26,947 bases of DNA from Roseiarcus sp043784465 (GCA_043784465.1 JAYVYJ010000177.1:1-26947), one strand, 5' to 3'. Positions 7,581 through 15,351 are shown, numbered from the stretch's first letter. Program-made: numbers and translations. The notes: a model not told the origin generated them from the letters alone.

Positions 7581-7612
7581 GCCGTCATGCCCGGGCTTGC
7601 CCCGGGCATCAA
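7581..7612. repeat. REP-like palindromic element (ATGCCCGGG / CCCGGGCAT)
   Basis: ATGCCCGGG at 7587-7595 and CCCGGGCAT at 7601-7609 form a 9-bp stem around a 5-nt loop, preceded by GTC. This matches a short palindrome dispersed between genes in many alphaproteobacterial genomes, whose spurious translation reads like MPGASPGMT. Only one copy is in this window. Confidence 0.6.
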
Positions 7613-7712
7613 AGCCCATTTCCTCCATCTCCGTTCACAGCCACCATAAGTCGCGTGCTGGGCGGAGTAGGCGAGGGACGCCATTGTCGTTTGAGGAAAG
7701 GACATGACGCCG

Positions 7713-8999
7713 TCAACTCGGCGCCTTCATCTTTCCCTTGGCTTCCATCGGGGTGACTCGCAAAGCCTCCAACCGGTTCTTCTGGCGCCGCAACACCTCG
7801 AAGCGGAAGCCGTGGAAGACGAAGGCCTGGCGCGGCTCGGGGATAGTCTGCGCCTCGTGGATGACGAGGCCCGCCACGGTCGCGGCCTCCTCGTCGGGCA
7901 GGTCCCAGTCCATCGCGCGGTTGAGGTCGCGGATCGTCACGGAGCCGTCGACGATCAACGAACCGTCGAGCTGCTGGCGAACGCCCTGGATCGTCACGTC
8001 GTGCTCGTCGGTGATGTCGCCAACGATCTCCTCCATGATGTCCTCCAGCGTGATGAGGCCGAGCACCACGCCATATTCGTCGACCACGAGTGCGGAATGC
8101 GTCTTGCGGCGCAGAAACGCCTGCAATTGCGCGCGGCAGGTCGTCGCCTCCGGGATGAACCACGCCTCTAGCGCCACATCCGCGGGGCGCACGCGCGTCA
8201 CATCGCCCCCGGCCGCCGCCACGGCGCGGAACAGGTCCTTGATATGCAACATGCCGATGATGTTGTCTGGCTCGCCGCGCCACAGCGGCATGCGGGTGTA
8301 GGGAGATTCCAGCGCCTCGCGCACGAGATCCGAAGGGGGCAGATCGGCGTCGAGCGTGCGCATCTTTGTGCGATGGATCATCACGTCGCCGACGGGCACG
8401 TCCTCAAGTTCAAGCAGCCCACCGAACATGTCGCGTTGGTCGCGCGCGACTTCGCCCTCCCGGTGCAGGAAATCGACGGCGCCGCGCAATTCGTCGGCGC
8501 CCGAAATGCCGTCGTCGTGGTCGCCGAGGCCGGAGCCGAGCGCCCTCAGCAAGAGGCGCACGAACGCCTCGACCGCGCGAACGATCGGGCCGAACAGGGT
8601 GACGAAGAACGAGACGAACGGGGCTATGGCGAGCGCCACCCGGTCGGGAATGGCGATCGCCACCGTTTTGGGCAGCACCTCTCCGAACACGACGATCAGC
8701 ACCGTCATAAAGCCGGTCGCCAAGATAACGCCGTTGGGACCGAATTCTTCGACGAAGAGTTCGGTGGCGTAGGCCGACGAGGCGATGGTGACGACCTGGC
8801 CGCCGAGCAGCATCGAGGAAATGAGCCGGCCCTTGTTTCCGGCGAGCCGGTTGGCGAGCGCGGCGCGCTTGTCGCCCGCCGATTCGAGCGCCTGCAACCG
8901 CGCCCGCGAGGCGGCGGTCAACGCCGTTTCCGCCCCGGCGAAAAACGCCGCGCCGAACAGGCTCACGAGAATGACGAACGCGGCGAGGGCGAGGGTCAT
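7713..8999 (-). CDS. CNNM/CBS-domain membrane protein (CorC/HlyC family)
   Basis: A 428-residue protein with three parts: an N-terminal CNNM (DUF21) transmembrane domain to about residue 160 with several hydrophobic segments, including FGAAFFAGAETALTAA and VLIVVFGEVLPKTVA; a CBS pair from about 205 to 325 (VMIHRTKM, TRMPLWRG, SALVVDEYGVVLGLITLEDIMEEIVGDI); and a C-terminal CorC/HlyC domain (SLIVDGSVTIRDLNRAMDW, TVAGLVIHEAQTIPE). Related proteins include putative magnesium or cobalt exporters, and the old hemolysin label is not functional evidence. The ATG at 8999 has AAGGCGGG upstream. Last gene of the minus-strand run, 43 nt after the DUF2218 gene. Transport substrate cannot be decided. Confidence 0.93.
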   Translation of the reverse strand: MTLALAAFVILVSLFGAAFFAGAETALTAASRARLQALESAGDKRAALANRLAGNKGRLISSMLLGGQVVTIASSAYATELFVEEFGPNGVILATGFMTVLIVVFGEVLPKTVAIAIPDRVALAIAPFVSFFVTLFGPIVRAVEAFVRLLLRALGSGLGDHDDGISGADELRGAVDFLHREGEVARDQRDMFGGLLELEDVPVGDVMIHRTKMRTLDADLPPSDLVREALESPYTRMPLWRGEPDNIIGMLHIKDLFRAVAAAGGDVTRVRPADVALEAWFIPEATTCRAQLQAFLRRKTHSALVVDEYGVVLGLITLEDIMEEIVGDITDEHDVTIQGVRQQLDGSLIVDGSVTIRDLNRAMDWDLPDEEAATVAGLVIHEAQTIPEPRQAFVFHGFRFEVLRRQKNRLEALRVTPMEAKGKMKAPS

Positions 9000-9042
9000 G
9001 CCCGCCTTTTAACCGGCCCGCGTCCGCAAATCGAGGGCCCTG

Positions 9043-9342
9043 TCACGCGGGGTCCGCCTCCGTCCAGACGATCTCCAGCCTTTCGCGGAAAGCGAATCGT
9101 TCGAGATGACGGGCGACGACGTCCTCCAGGGACTTGAGGCCGGATAGGTCGCGCGCCTCCAGCTTCATTTTCAAAAGATCGTTCTCCGCCTTTAAGGTGG
9201 CGCGTCCGTCCTGGAAATCGAGCGTGCCGGCACGTTCGTCGAATTGGGCAGGAACCTTGTGCTGAAAGTGTTTGCAAAGCTGTTGCAGATATTTGGACGC
9301 CTCGGCGGTGGGGACGTCGGCTTGCGCGGTGAGCGGGGACAT
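9043..9342 (-). CDS. DUF2218 family protein
   Basis: A 99-residue protein with the DUF2218 pattern: A...ASKYLQQLCKHFQHK, then a central GTLDFQDGRATLKAENDLLKMKLEA, and a C-terminal HLERFAFRERLEIVWT. Function of the family is unknown. No signal peptide or membrane segment. GGAG precedes the ATG by 7 nt. It lies between gltX and the CorC-like gene on the same strand; the DUF2218 family is often found near iron-uptake genes elsewhere, but nothing of that kind is adjacent here. Confidence 0.85.
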   Translation of the reverse strand: MSPLTAQADVPTAEASKYLQQLCKHFQHKVPAQFDERAGTLDFQDGRATLKAENDLLKMKLEARDLSGLKSLEDVVARHLERFAFRERLEIVWTEADPA

Positions 9343-9453
9343 GAAGGCTCCTTATCGGGGAAAGCCGCGCGGGGCGCGCTGCTTCCTTAATCCGGCGCGG
9401 GACGCTTGGTTCGCGGACGACGACGATGGGGGCGCCGAAATCGAGCGCGTGCT

Positions 9454-10872
9454 TCAGCCGCCGGCCTGATCCGCAATGCGGCCCAGGCTTTCCTCGCGCC
9501 CCAGCACCGCAAGCACGTCGAAAATACCCGGCGACGTCGATCGACCCGTCGCGGCGGCGCGTAGCGGCTGCGCGACGGTTCCAAGTTTAGCGCCGGTCTC
9601 TTCGGCATAGACACGCACGACGGCTTCGGTCGTCTCTGCGCTCCAGACGTCCAGCGCGGTAAGGCGCGGCAGCAGCGCCGTCAGATGCGCTCGGCCCTTG
9701 ACGAGTATTTCCAGGGCCTTGGGGTCGAGAGGAAGCGGGCGCATCTCGAAGAGGAATTTGGCGCCGTCGAGAAGCTCGACCAGCGTTTTCGCGCGCTCCT
9801 TGAGGCCGGGCAGCGCCGCGGCAAACTGGGCGCGCCGGGTCGGCGTCAAGGCTGCGGAAAGTTCCGTGCCGCCAGGAAGATAGGGAAGCGTCTTCATAAG
9901 CTGCTCGAATAACGACGCATCATCCGACGCGCGCAGGTATTGCCCGTTCATATTTTCGAGCTTGGCGAAATCGAAGCGGGAGGGCGAGCGGCCGATGGCG
10001 GGCAAGTCGAAAGCGGCGATCATTTGCGGCGTCGTGAAGAACTCGCGGTCGCCCTGGCTCCAACCCAAACGCACGAGATAATTGCGCAACGCCTCGGGCA
10101 GATAGCCCATGGCGCGATAGGCGTCGACGCCAAGCGCACCATGGCGCTTGGAAAGTTTTGCGCCGTCGGCTCCGTGGATCAGCGGGATATGCGCCATCGC
10201 GGGCACGCTCCAGCCGAGCGCGTCGTAAATCTGGGCCTGTCGGGCGGCGTTTGTCAGGTGGTCGTCGCCGCGGATGATCTGGGTGACGCCCATGTCGTGA
10301 TCGTCCACCACGACGGCGAGCATGTAGGTCGGGGCGCCGTCGGAGCGAAGCAACACGAAATCGTCGAGGTCCTTGTTGGGGAACACGACGCGTCCCTGCA
10401 CCTTGTCGTCGACGATCGTCTCGCCCTCCTGACGGGAGCGCAGGCGGATCGTCGGGGCGACGCCAGCGGGGGCTTCGGCGGGGTCGCGGTCGCGCCAGCG
10501 CCCGTCATAGCGCGGCGGCAGGCCGCCGGCCTTCTGCCGCTCGCGCATCTCGGTCAGTTCCTGCGCCGTGGCGTAGCAGCGATAGGCGCCGCCCGACGCA
10601 AGCATCTGCATGGCGACCTCGCGATGACGTTCGGCGCGTTCGAACTGGCGCACGGCCTCGCCGTCCCAGTCAAGCCCGAGCCACGCCAAGCCGTCCAGGA
10701 TGGCGTCGACCGCTTCAGGGGTGGAGCGCTCGCGGTCGGTGTCCTCGATGCGCAGCAAGAATTTGCCGCCCGTCTTGCGCGCGTAGAGCCAGTTGAACAA
10801 CGCGGTGCGGGCGCCGCCGATATGCAGGAAGCCGGTGGGCGAGGGGGCGAAGCGGGTGACGGTCTCGGACAT
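9454..10872 (-). CDS. gltX: Glutamyl-tRNA synthetase
   Basis: Class I synthetase charging tRNA-Glu, and in bacteria without GlnRS also tRNA-Gln for later amidation. The 472-residue protein has TRFAPSPTGFLHIGGAR with the HIGH-equivalent HIGG at 17-20, RIEDTDRERS at 41-50, and the KMSKS-equivalent KLSKR at 239-243. The region that holds a zinc site in some GluRS has only one cysteine (C99 in YRCYAT). The start at 10872 (MSETVTRFAP) is chosen over the longer frame at 10917 because it gives the normal N-terminus and has GAGG upstream. Many alphaproteobacteria carry two gltX paralogues; which one this is cannot be told here. Confidence 0.97.
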   Translation of the reverse strand: MSETVTRFAPSPTGFLHIGGARTALFNWLYARKTGGKFLLRIEDTDRERSTPEAVDAILDGLAWLGLDWDGEAVRQFERAERHREVAMQMLASGGAYRCYATAQELTEMRERQKAGGLPPRYDGRWRDRDPAEAPAGVAPTIRLRSRQEGETIVDDKVQGRVVFPNKDLDDFVLLRSDGAPTYMLAVVVDDHDMGVTQIIRGDDHLTNAARQAQIYDALGWSVPAMAHIPLIHGADGAKLSKRHGALGVDAYRAMGYLPEALRNYLVRLGWSQGDREFFTTPQMIAAFDLPAIGRSPSRFDFAKLENMNGQYLRASDDASLFEQLMKTLPYLPGGTELSAALTPTRRAQFAAALPGLKERAKTLVELLDGAKFLFEMRPLPLDPKALEILVKGRAHLTALLPRLTALDVWSAETTEAVVRVYAEETGAKLGTVAQPLRAAATGRSTSPGIFDVLAVLGREESLGRIADQAGG

Positions 10873-10977
10873 GGCGCCGCCTCTAGCAGAAGACGAGCGA
10901 CGCTCAAAGGAACCCAAACGGATCGCTGCGGGGCTTGCAGAGTGGGAGAGGGCTTCGGCGCGCCGCTTCGCCGTCCG

Positions 10978-11757
10978 TTAATTCCTTAAAAACATACGAA
11001 CCGGCACATGATCCGACGCCTTTTCTTTGGCCCGCATCGCCTTGTCCACGACGACGCTCTGAAGCCGGTCCGCCGCCTGCGGCGAGAGCAGCAAGTGGTC
11101 GATGCGGATGCCGTTGTTGCGCTGCCACGCGCCCGCCTGATAATCCCAGAACGTATATACCCCGCCTTCGTCGGTCGTCGCGCGCAGCGCTTCGGTGAAG
11201 CCCAGCGCCGTCAATTCCTGATATTTCGCGCGCGTCTCGGGCCGGAACAGCGCGTCCTCGATCCACGCCTCGGGATGCGCGGCGTCGCGCGGTTCGGGGA
11301 TTACGTTGTAATCTCCTGCGACCACGAAAGGGTCTTCAAACGCGAGACGCTCGCGCGCGTGCCGGATGAGCCGGTCCATGAAAGCGAGTTTGTAGGGATA
11401 TTTGTCCGTGCCGACGGGGTTGCCGTTGGGCAGATACAGGCTCGCCAGCCGCAGCACGCGGGGTCCCCAAGGTATCACCGCCTCGATATAACGCGATTGG
11501 GCGTCGCTCTCGTCGCCGGGCAGGCCGCGCTCGATCTCCATCGGGTGCTTGCATAAAATGGCGACGCCGTTGAACGTCTTCTGACCGTGGGTGGCGATAT
11601 TGTAGCCGAGCGACTCGATCTCGTCGCGCGGGAACGCCTCGTCGAGGCACTTGATCTCCTGAAGGCAGATCGCGTCAGGCGAGACGTCGCGCAGATAGTC
11701 CAGCAAATGCGGCAGGCGCTGACGCACAGAATTGACGTTCCAGGTGGCGACGATCAG
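10978..11757 (-). CDS. xthA: Exodeoxyribonuclease III, probable CTG start
   Basis: AP endonuclease and 3'-5' exonuclease of base excision repair. Reading from a CTG at 11757 gives 259 residues with N7 (ATWNVNS), E34 (CLQEIK), Y108 (SLYLPNG), D149/N151 (GDYNV), D220 and the D249-H250 pair, the full exonuclease III active site; N7 and E34 even keep E. coli numbering. The first conventional start in frame is GTG at 11727, which would delete N7, so translation must begin earlier. There is no ATG, GTG or TTG between the upstream BLUF stop (11793-11791) and 11727; CTG at 11757 has GGAG 7 nt before it. The frame is continuous with the BLUF gene except for one TGA. A sequence error or point change in an ATG is the main alternative. 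Confidence 0.9.
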   Translation of the reverse strand: MIVATWNVNSVRQRLPHLLDYLRDVSPDAICLQEIKCLDEAFPRDEIESLGYNIATHGQKTFNGVAILCKHPMEIERGLPGDESDAQSRYIEAVIPWGPRVLRLASLYLPNGNPVGTDKYPYKLAFMDRLIRHARERLAFEDPFVVAGDYNVIPEPRDAAHPEAWIEDALFRPETRAKYQELTALGFTEALRATTDEGGVYTFWDYQAGAWQRNNGIRIDHLLLSPQAADRLQSVVVDKAMRAKEKASDHVPVRMFLRN

Positions 11758-11790
11758 GGGATAGCTCCGGTGTTGGAGACGTCGGCGTTC

Positions 11791-12204
11791 TCAATGCGCA
11801 GCCATTTCGGTCGGCTCGGCTGCGATGCGTCGAAAGACATTGAGCGCCTCGTCCCCGGACGCCCGGCGCACCGCGCCCGCCTCCACCTGCTCGCGCGTCC
11901 ACATCCACGACCGCACAGGATCATGCCGCATGTCCCATCCTCCGAACAGGCGTTCGGTGGCTTCGCCGAACCAGAGGCGAATCGCGTCTACATGGCGGCC
12001 GTCGCGCAGGATGCGTTCGTAAGTCGATGCGATAGCCTCCGGCTCGCCTTCGAGGATTTGCAAAAACAGGTCACGGCGGCAGATCAGGCTGCCGGTAATT
12101 CCGTTACGCTTGTTGTGATGGCGGGCTGAGGCCAGGATCGAGGCGAGGGTCAAATCGTCGAGGCCATAGGGTTGTGACGCATAGATGAGCTGGGTGCATG
12201 TCAT
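11791..12204 (-). CDS. BLUF-domain blue-light sensor protein
   Basis: A 137-residue short BLUF protein (FAD-binding blue-light photoreceptor). Key residues of the family are all present: Y8 in QLIYAS, N31 and N34 in HNKRNGITG, Q49 in FLQILEG, and W90/M92 in GGWDM. The spacing N31-Q49-W90-M92 equals that of N45, Q63, W104 and M106 in AppA. There is no attached output domain, only a charged tail of about 45 residues, so it should act through a partner protein. The start at 12204 is chosen because it gives the normal MTCTQLIYAS beginning; the open frame to 12363 is low-quality sequence. No clear Shine-Dalgarno. It sits immediately upstream of, and in frame with, xthA. Confidence 0.93.
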   Translation of the reverse strand: MTCTQLIYASQPYGLDDLTLASILASARHHNKRNGITGSLICRRDLFLQILEGEPEAIASTYERILRDGRHVDAIRLWFGEATERLFGGWDMRHDPVRSWMWTREQVEAGAVRRASGDEALNVFRRIAAEPTEMAAH

Positions 12205-12305
12205 GACGGAACTGTCCAAGGATGGCTGGATCGTAGACTGACGCCGCAGGACGCCTTTGGCAAGGCGAGGAGGGTTAAGGCGAAACCGGCGGGACCTCGT
12301 GCCCA

Positions 12306-12611
12306 ATGGCCTTGATGGACAGAAAGGACGTTCGTGAACGGCTGTGAAAAAGCGAGCGCGCATTGCGGCACCGAGGGGTGACGCCCGCCGCCCTGGTGGG
12401 ATCGTTCGCGCCCGACGAACGGAAAGCCGACGGAAATATCGACATCATGTTCGAAACCGCATCGGCGGCGTCCGCCGGCGTTCATAATTATCTCGGCATC
12501 GTTCCATTCATTGCCGACTTGTTTGCGACCCGCGTGAATATAGTCGAGCCTTCGAGCTTGAAACACTACGTGAGGCCGCTGGCCGAGCGCGACGGTCCGC
12601 TTGATCCCTAA
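12306..12611 (+). pseudogene. Nucleotidyltransferase (MNT family) pseudogene with in-frame TGA
   Basis: From an ATG at 12306 or 12315 the frame reads MDRKDVRERL, a TGA at 12345-12347, then continues in the same frame KSERALRHRGVTPAALVGSF to the TAA at 12609-12611. The whole matches the layout of a ~97-residue minimal nucleotidyltransferase: an N-terminal helix, the GS motif, an acidic motif, then VNIVEPSSLKHYVRP near the end. The TGA stands where the family usually has a charged residue, so a single CGA-to-TGA change is likely. The catalytic GSxARGE..DSDID pattern is degraded to GSFAPDE..DGNID, losing one metal-binding aspartate. No HEPN partner gene is adjacent. A shorter product could start at TTG 12363, but it would lack the N-terminal helix. 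Confidence 0.65.
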
Positions 12612-12683
12612 ACTTTTTTCGCCTTGCGTGTCCGGTCTCTGTCAAGTCTGGCCCTGCGGACCTCGCCGCTATAGATAGGCCCT

Positions 12684-13856
12684 ATGACCGTTCTCCCCAG
12701 CCTCGCCGGCGCGACGCGCGCCGACATCGCCGCCGCGCTCGCCACGCTCGAAGTACCCGCGCGCGATATCAAGATGCGCACGGCGCAGCTATGGCACTGG
12801 ATTTATCATCGGGGGGTCGGCGATTTCGCCGCGATGAAGAACGTCGCCCGCCCGCTGCTCGACAAGCTCGGCGCGGCCTTCACGCTGGCGCGGCCCGAGA
12901 TTGTCGCCGAACAGGTGTCGGCGGACGGCACGCGCAAATGGCTGCTCAGAATGCCTTCGACTGGTCCTTTGGACAAAGGCGCCGAGATCGAATGCGTTTA
13001 TATTCCGGAGAACGACCGGGGCACATTGTGCGTTTCCAGCCAGGTTGGCTGCACTCTCAATTGCACGTTCTGCCATACGGGTACGCAGGGGTGGGCGCGC
13101 AACCTGACGACGCCTGAGATCGTCGGGCAGGTGATGGTCGCACGCGACCGGCTCGGCGATTTTCCCGGCGGCGTCGCGCCGACCGACGGGCTGGTGCCCA
13201 GCGGCGAGGGTGTGCGGGCGGTGTCCAACATCGTATTCATGGGGCAGGGCGAACCGCTCTATAATCTCGACCACGTGACGCAGGCCATCGCCGTGCTGAC
13301 CGACGGGGAGGGATTGTCGCTATCGAAGCGGCGCATCACTGTCTCCACCTCGGGCGTCACGCCGCAGATGCCTAAGCTTGGGCAGGAGGCGGGGACCATG
13401 CTCGCCGTCAGCTTGCATGCGACCAACGATGCGCTGCGCGACAAGCTGGTGCCGTTGAACCGAAAATATCCCATCGCCGAGCTGATGCAGGCGTGCCGCG
13501 ACTATCCCGGCGCCTCGAACGCGCGTCGCATCACGTTCGAATATGTGATGCTCAAGGGGATCAACGATTCGCCTGCCGAGGCGCGCGCGCTGGTGAAACT
13601 GCTCAAGGGCCTGCCCGCCAAGATCAACCTGATCCCGTTCAATCCGTGGCCGGGCAGCCCCTACGAATGTTCGGACTGGGAGACCATCGAAAAGTTTTCG
13701 GAGATCGTCTTCAACGCCGGTTACGCCAGTCCGGTGCGCACGCCGCGGGGTCGCGACATTTCCGCCGCCTGCGGCCAGCTCAAGAGCGAAACCCAGCGGC
13801 TGGGGGCCCGCGCTCGGATGATGCTGGAGGAAAGCCTCGTGGGAGGCCTCGACTGA
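12684..13856 (+). CDS. rlmN: Dual-specificity RNA methyltransferase RlmN
   Basis: Radical-SAM enzyme adding a methyl to C2 of A2503 in 23S rRNA and of A37 in some tRNAs. The 390-residue protein has the cluster motif C123-x3-C127-x2-C130 (GCTLNCTFC), the upstream cysteine C116 (TLCVSSQ), the NIVFMGQGEPLYN segment, the SLHATND stretch and the second catalytic cysteine in SPYECSDWE near residue 335-345. Length is normal for the family. No Shine-Dalgarno is visible before the ATG; instead a TATAGA sequence ends 8 nt upstream. It stands apart from the pseudogene and precedes a DUF1489 gene by 60 nt. Confidence 0.97.
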   Translation: MTVLPSLAGATRADIAAALATLEVPARDIKMRTAQLWHWIYHRGVGDFAAMKNVARPLLDKLGAAFTLARPEIVAEQVSADGTRKWLLRMPSTGPLDKGAEIECVYIPENDRGTLCVSSQVGCTLNCTFCHTGTQGWARNLTTPEIVGQVMVARDRLGDFPGGVAPTDGLVPSGEGVRAVSNIVFMGQGEPLYNLDHVTQAIAVLTDGEGLSLSKRRITVSTSGVTPQMPKLGQEAGTMLAVSLHATNDALRDKLVPLNRKYPIAELMQACRDYPGASNARRITFEYVMLKGINDSPAEARALVKLLKGLPAKINLIPFNPWPGSPYECSDWETIEKFSEIVFNAGYASPVRTPRGRDISAACGQLKSETQRLGARARMMLEESLVGGLD

Positions 13857-13916
13857 GCGCGCCCTTGTCCACAGCCTTCGCTTTTCGGGACGGCGGCCGT
13901 ACGGTAACGGAATGTC

Positions 13917-14348
13917 ATGCCGCTACATCTGGTCAAACTTTGCGTCGGGGCCGCTTCTCTCGCCGACCTCGAAGGCTGGGTCGAGGAGCGCGTGCGCGAG
14001 CGGGTCGCCAGACGGCAAACACCGCGCTCGCTGCATGTGACGCGCATGGCGCCCACCCGCGCGCCGGAGATCGTCGATGGCGGCTCGCTTTACTGGGTCA
14101 TTCGCGGCCAGCTTTCGGCACGCCAGAACGTGCTTGAGATCGAGCCGTTCCTGGACGCCGACGGAATCGGCCGCTGCAAACTCTGGCTCGACCCGGAGGT
14201 CGTCCCCGTCGCGTCGCGCCCCATGCGGGCGTTTCAGGGCTGGCGCTACCTGAGAGCCGCCGATGCGCCCGCCGATCTGGGCAAGGGCGGCGAGGCCGCG
14301 ATGCCGGAGGAATTGCGCCGCGCGCTTGGCGAACTCGGACTGTTATAG
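13917..14348 (+). CDS. DUF1489 family protein
   Basis: A 143-residue cytoplasmic protein matching DUF1489: MPLHLVKLCVGAASLADLE at the start, HVTRMAPTRAPEI, GGSLYWVIRGQ, IGRCKLWLDPEVV and FQGWRYL in the middle, and LRRALGELGLL at the end. The family is conserved in alphaproteobacteria and has no established function. It follows rlmN on the same strand; its last 6 nt overlap the convergent lipoprotein gene. Confidence 0.88.
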   Translation: MPLHLVKLCVGAASLADLEGWVEERVRERVARRQTPRSLHVTRMAPTRAPEIVDGGSLYWVIRGQLSARQNVLEIEPFLDADGIGRCKLWLDPEVVPVASRPMRAFQGWRYLRAADAPADLGKGGEAAMPEELRRALGELGLL

Positions 14349-14735
14349 CGTGCGGCCTTTCAGGCAGGCGCGCACCGGGATCTCGCAGGTCTCCGCCTGC
14401 GGCAGCGCATGGCCGGCCGCGTCAGCGTAGGCGATCCCGCGCACGCCGTGACTGTCGACGGTGAAGCGCGCCTGACAATCGGGCGTTGGGGCGGAAAAGG
14501 TCTGGCGCTCGTCCAGCCCAAGCGCGGCGACCCAGCCTTGCGCGCGCAGACGGCCGATGTCGTAGATCCACACCTGCTCGATACCGACGCGCTGCCGCTT
14601 CAAAGGCGCGCCGAAGCAGTCTTGCAGCCGTCGGGCGGGCTGGTTGAACAGGGCGGTCTCGGCGAGTTGGCCGTCATCCGCCCCGCACGAGCCGAGAAAA
14701 GCCCCGAGACAAATCGTCGCGAGTAGATTGCGCAT
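14343..14735 (-). CDS. Small putative lipoprotein
   Basis: A 130-residue protein with a lipoprotein signal: positively charged start MRNLL, a hydrophobic stretch, and the lipobox LGSC with the modified cysteine at position 17. The mature part has several cysteines (DCFG, PDCQARF, ETCEIPVRAC) and a segment QVWIYDIGR. I do not recognise a specific family, though the pattern resembles small outer-membrane-assembly-like lipoproteins (SmpA/BamE style QVWxYD). The start at 14735 has AAGGTGG upstream; the longer frame to 14786 would bury the signal peptide. Confidence 0.75.
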   Translation of the reverse strand: MRNLLATICLGAFLGSCGADDGQLAETALFNQPARRLQDCFGAPLKRQRVGIEQVWIYDIGRLRAQGWVAALGLDERQTFSAPTPDCQARFTVDSHGVRGIAYADAAGHALPQAETCEIPVRACLKGRTL

Positions 14736-14808
14736 CGCAACCACCTTACGGGGAGGGCTGCCTTTCGTCCACTGGACGGCCAGCAAGCCCTACGGCAAAT
14801 GAGTGCGC

Positions 14809-14994
14809 ATGGTCGAAAAAACCCCCGAAGACAACACCGCCGGTCGCCGCCAGACTTTCGCGGCTCTACTCGTCGTCGCCTTGCTGCTGCTTGGCGGCTG
14901 GTTGCTGATGAGCGCGTTGCAGGACCACCGCGACGTCGAGAATTGCATCGCTTCGGGTCGCCGCGACTGCATGCCCATCGTTCCGGAAAAATAA
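14809..14994 (+). CDS. Small single-pass membrane protein, unknown function
   Basis: A 61-residue protein starting MVEKTPEDN. Residues about 18-36 form one clear transmembrane helix (FAALLVVALLLLGGWLLM), followed by a short polar tail with two cysteines (ENCIASGRRDCMPI). This type of tail occurs in conserved hypothetical proteins of related bacteria, as far as I recall. An in-frame GTG at 14803 would add two residues. No strong ribosome-binding site. Its stop abuts the stop of the convergent gene with no gap. Confidence 0.6.
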   Translation: MVEKTPEDNTAGRRQTFAALLVVALLLLGGWLLMSALQDHRDVENCIASGRRDCMPIVPEK

Positions 14995-15351
14995 TCAGCG
15001 TAGCGACTTCTCCGCCTCGTTGGCGGAGGCTGCGCACTCCGCAGCGTCGTTGGCGTGATCGGCGGCGCGGGCTTGCTCGATCATCACCTGGAATTGCGCC
15101 CTGCGCACTGCCGCGGGGGAGTCGGCCGCCGATTCCGCGCCCGCCACCGAGGCGGCGGTGGGCTGATGATGCAGCAGGGCTCCCGTGGTTTCCGGCGCCG
15201 AGCCCTTCAAGTCAGCATTCGCCGCCGCCGCATTTCCGCCGGCGGAATCGTAACGCTTCTCCAGCGCCGCAATGCGCTGCCCACAAGGACTGGCCGCCGC
15301 CGCGCTAATTGTGAGACATGCCGCGAGCGCGGCCGACATTCTCAAAATCAT
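14995..15351 (-). CDS. Small secreted (periplasmic) hypothetical protein
   Basis: A 118-residue protein with a signal peptide MILRMSAALAACLTISAAAA and a likely cleavage site near AAA-SP. The mature part is alanine-rich with two cysteines (SPCGQRI, ECAAS) and reads as helical (RRAQFQVMIEQARAADHANDA). Function unknown. The ATG at 15351 has GGAGG 5 nt upstream; an in-frame ATG at 15363 overlaps that site and is less likely. No family recognised. Confidence 0.65.
   Translation of the reverse strand: MILRMSAALAACLTISAAAASPCGQRIAALEKRYDSAGGNAAAANADLKGSAPETTGALLHHQPTAASVAGAESAADSPAAVRRAQFQVMIEQARAADHANDAAECAASANEAEKSLR

Noticed and set aside
7511..7705. 64-residue reverse frame covering the REP-like element
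   Set aside because: Its MPGASPGMT string is the usual false translation of that palindrome.
8244..9137. 297-residue forward frame opposite the CNNM/CBS gene
   Set aside because: Antisense shadow; the minus strand protein has membrane, CBS and CorC domains in the right order.
9940..10989. 349-residue forward frame opposite gltX
   Set aside because: Shadow of gltX; His- and Gly-rich without motif.
11791..12347. Idea that TGA is read as an amino acid in this organism (two in-frame TGAs, BLUF-xthA and the MNT frame)
   Set aside because: Many intact genes here (fabZ, lpxA, lpxI, DUF-free core genes such as clpA) end at TGA exactly where the family ends, so TGA is a normal stop; no SECIS-like structure was evident.
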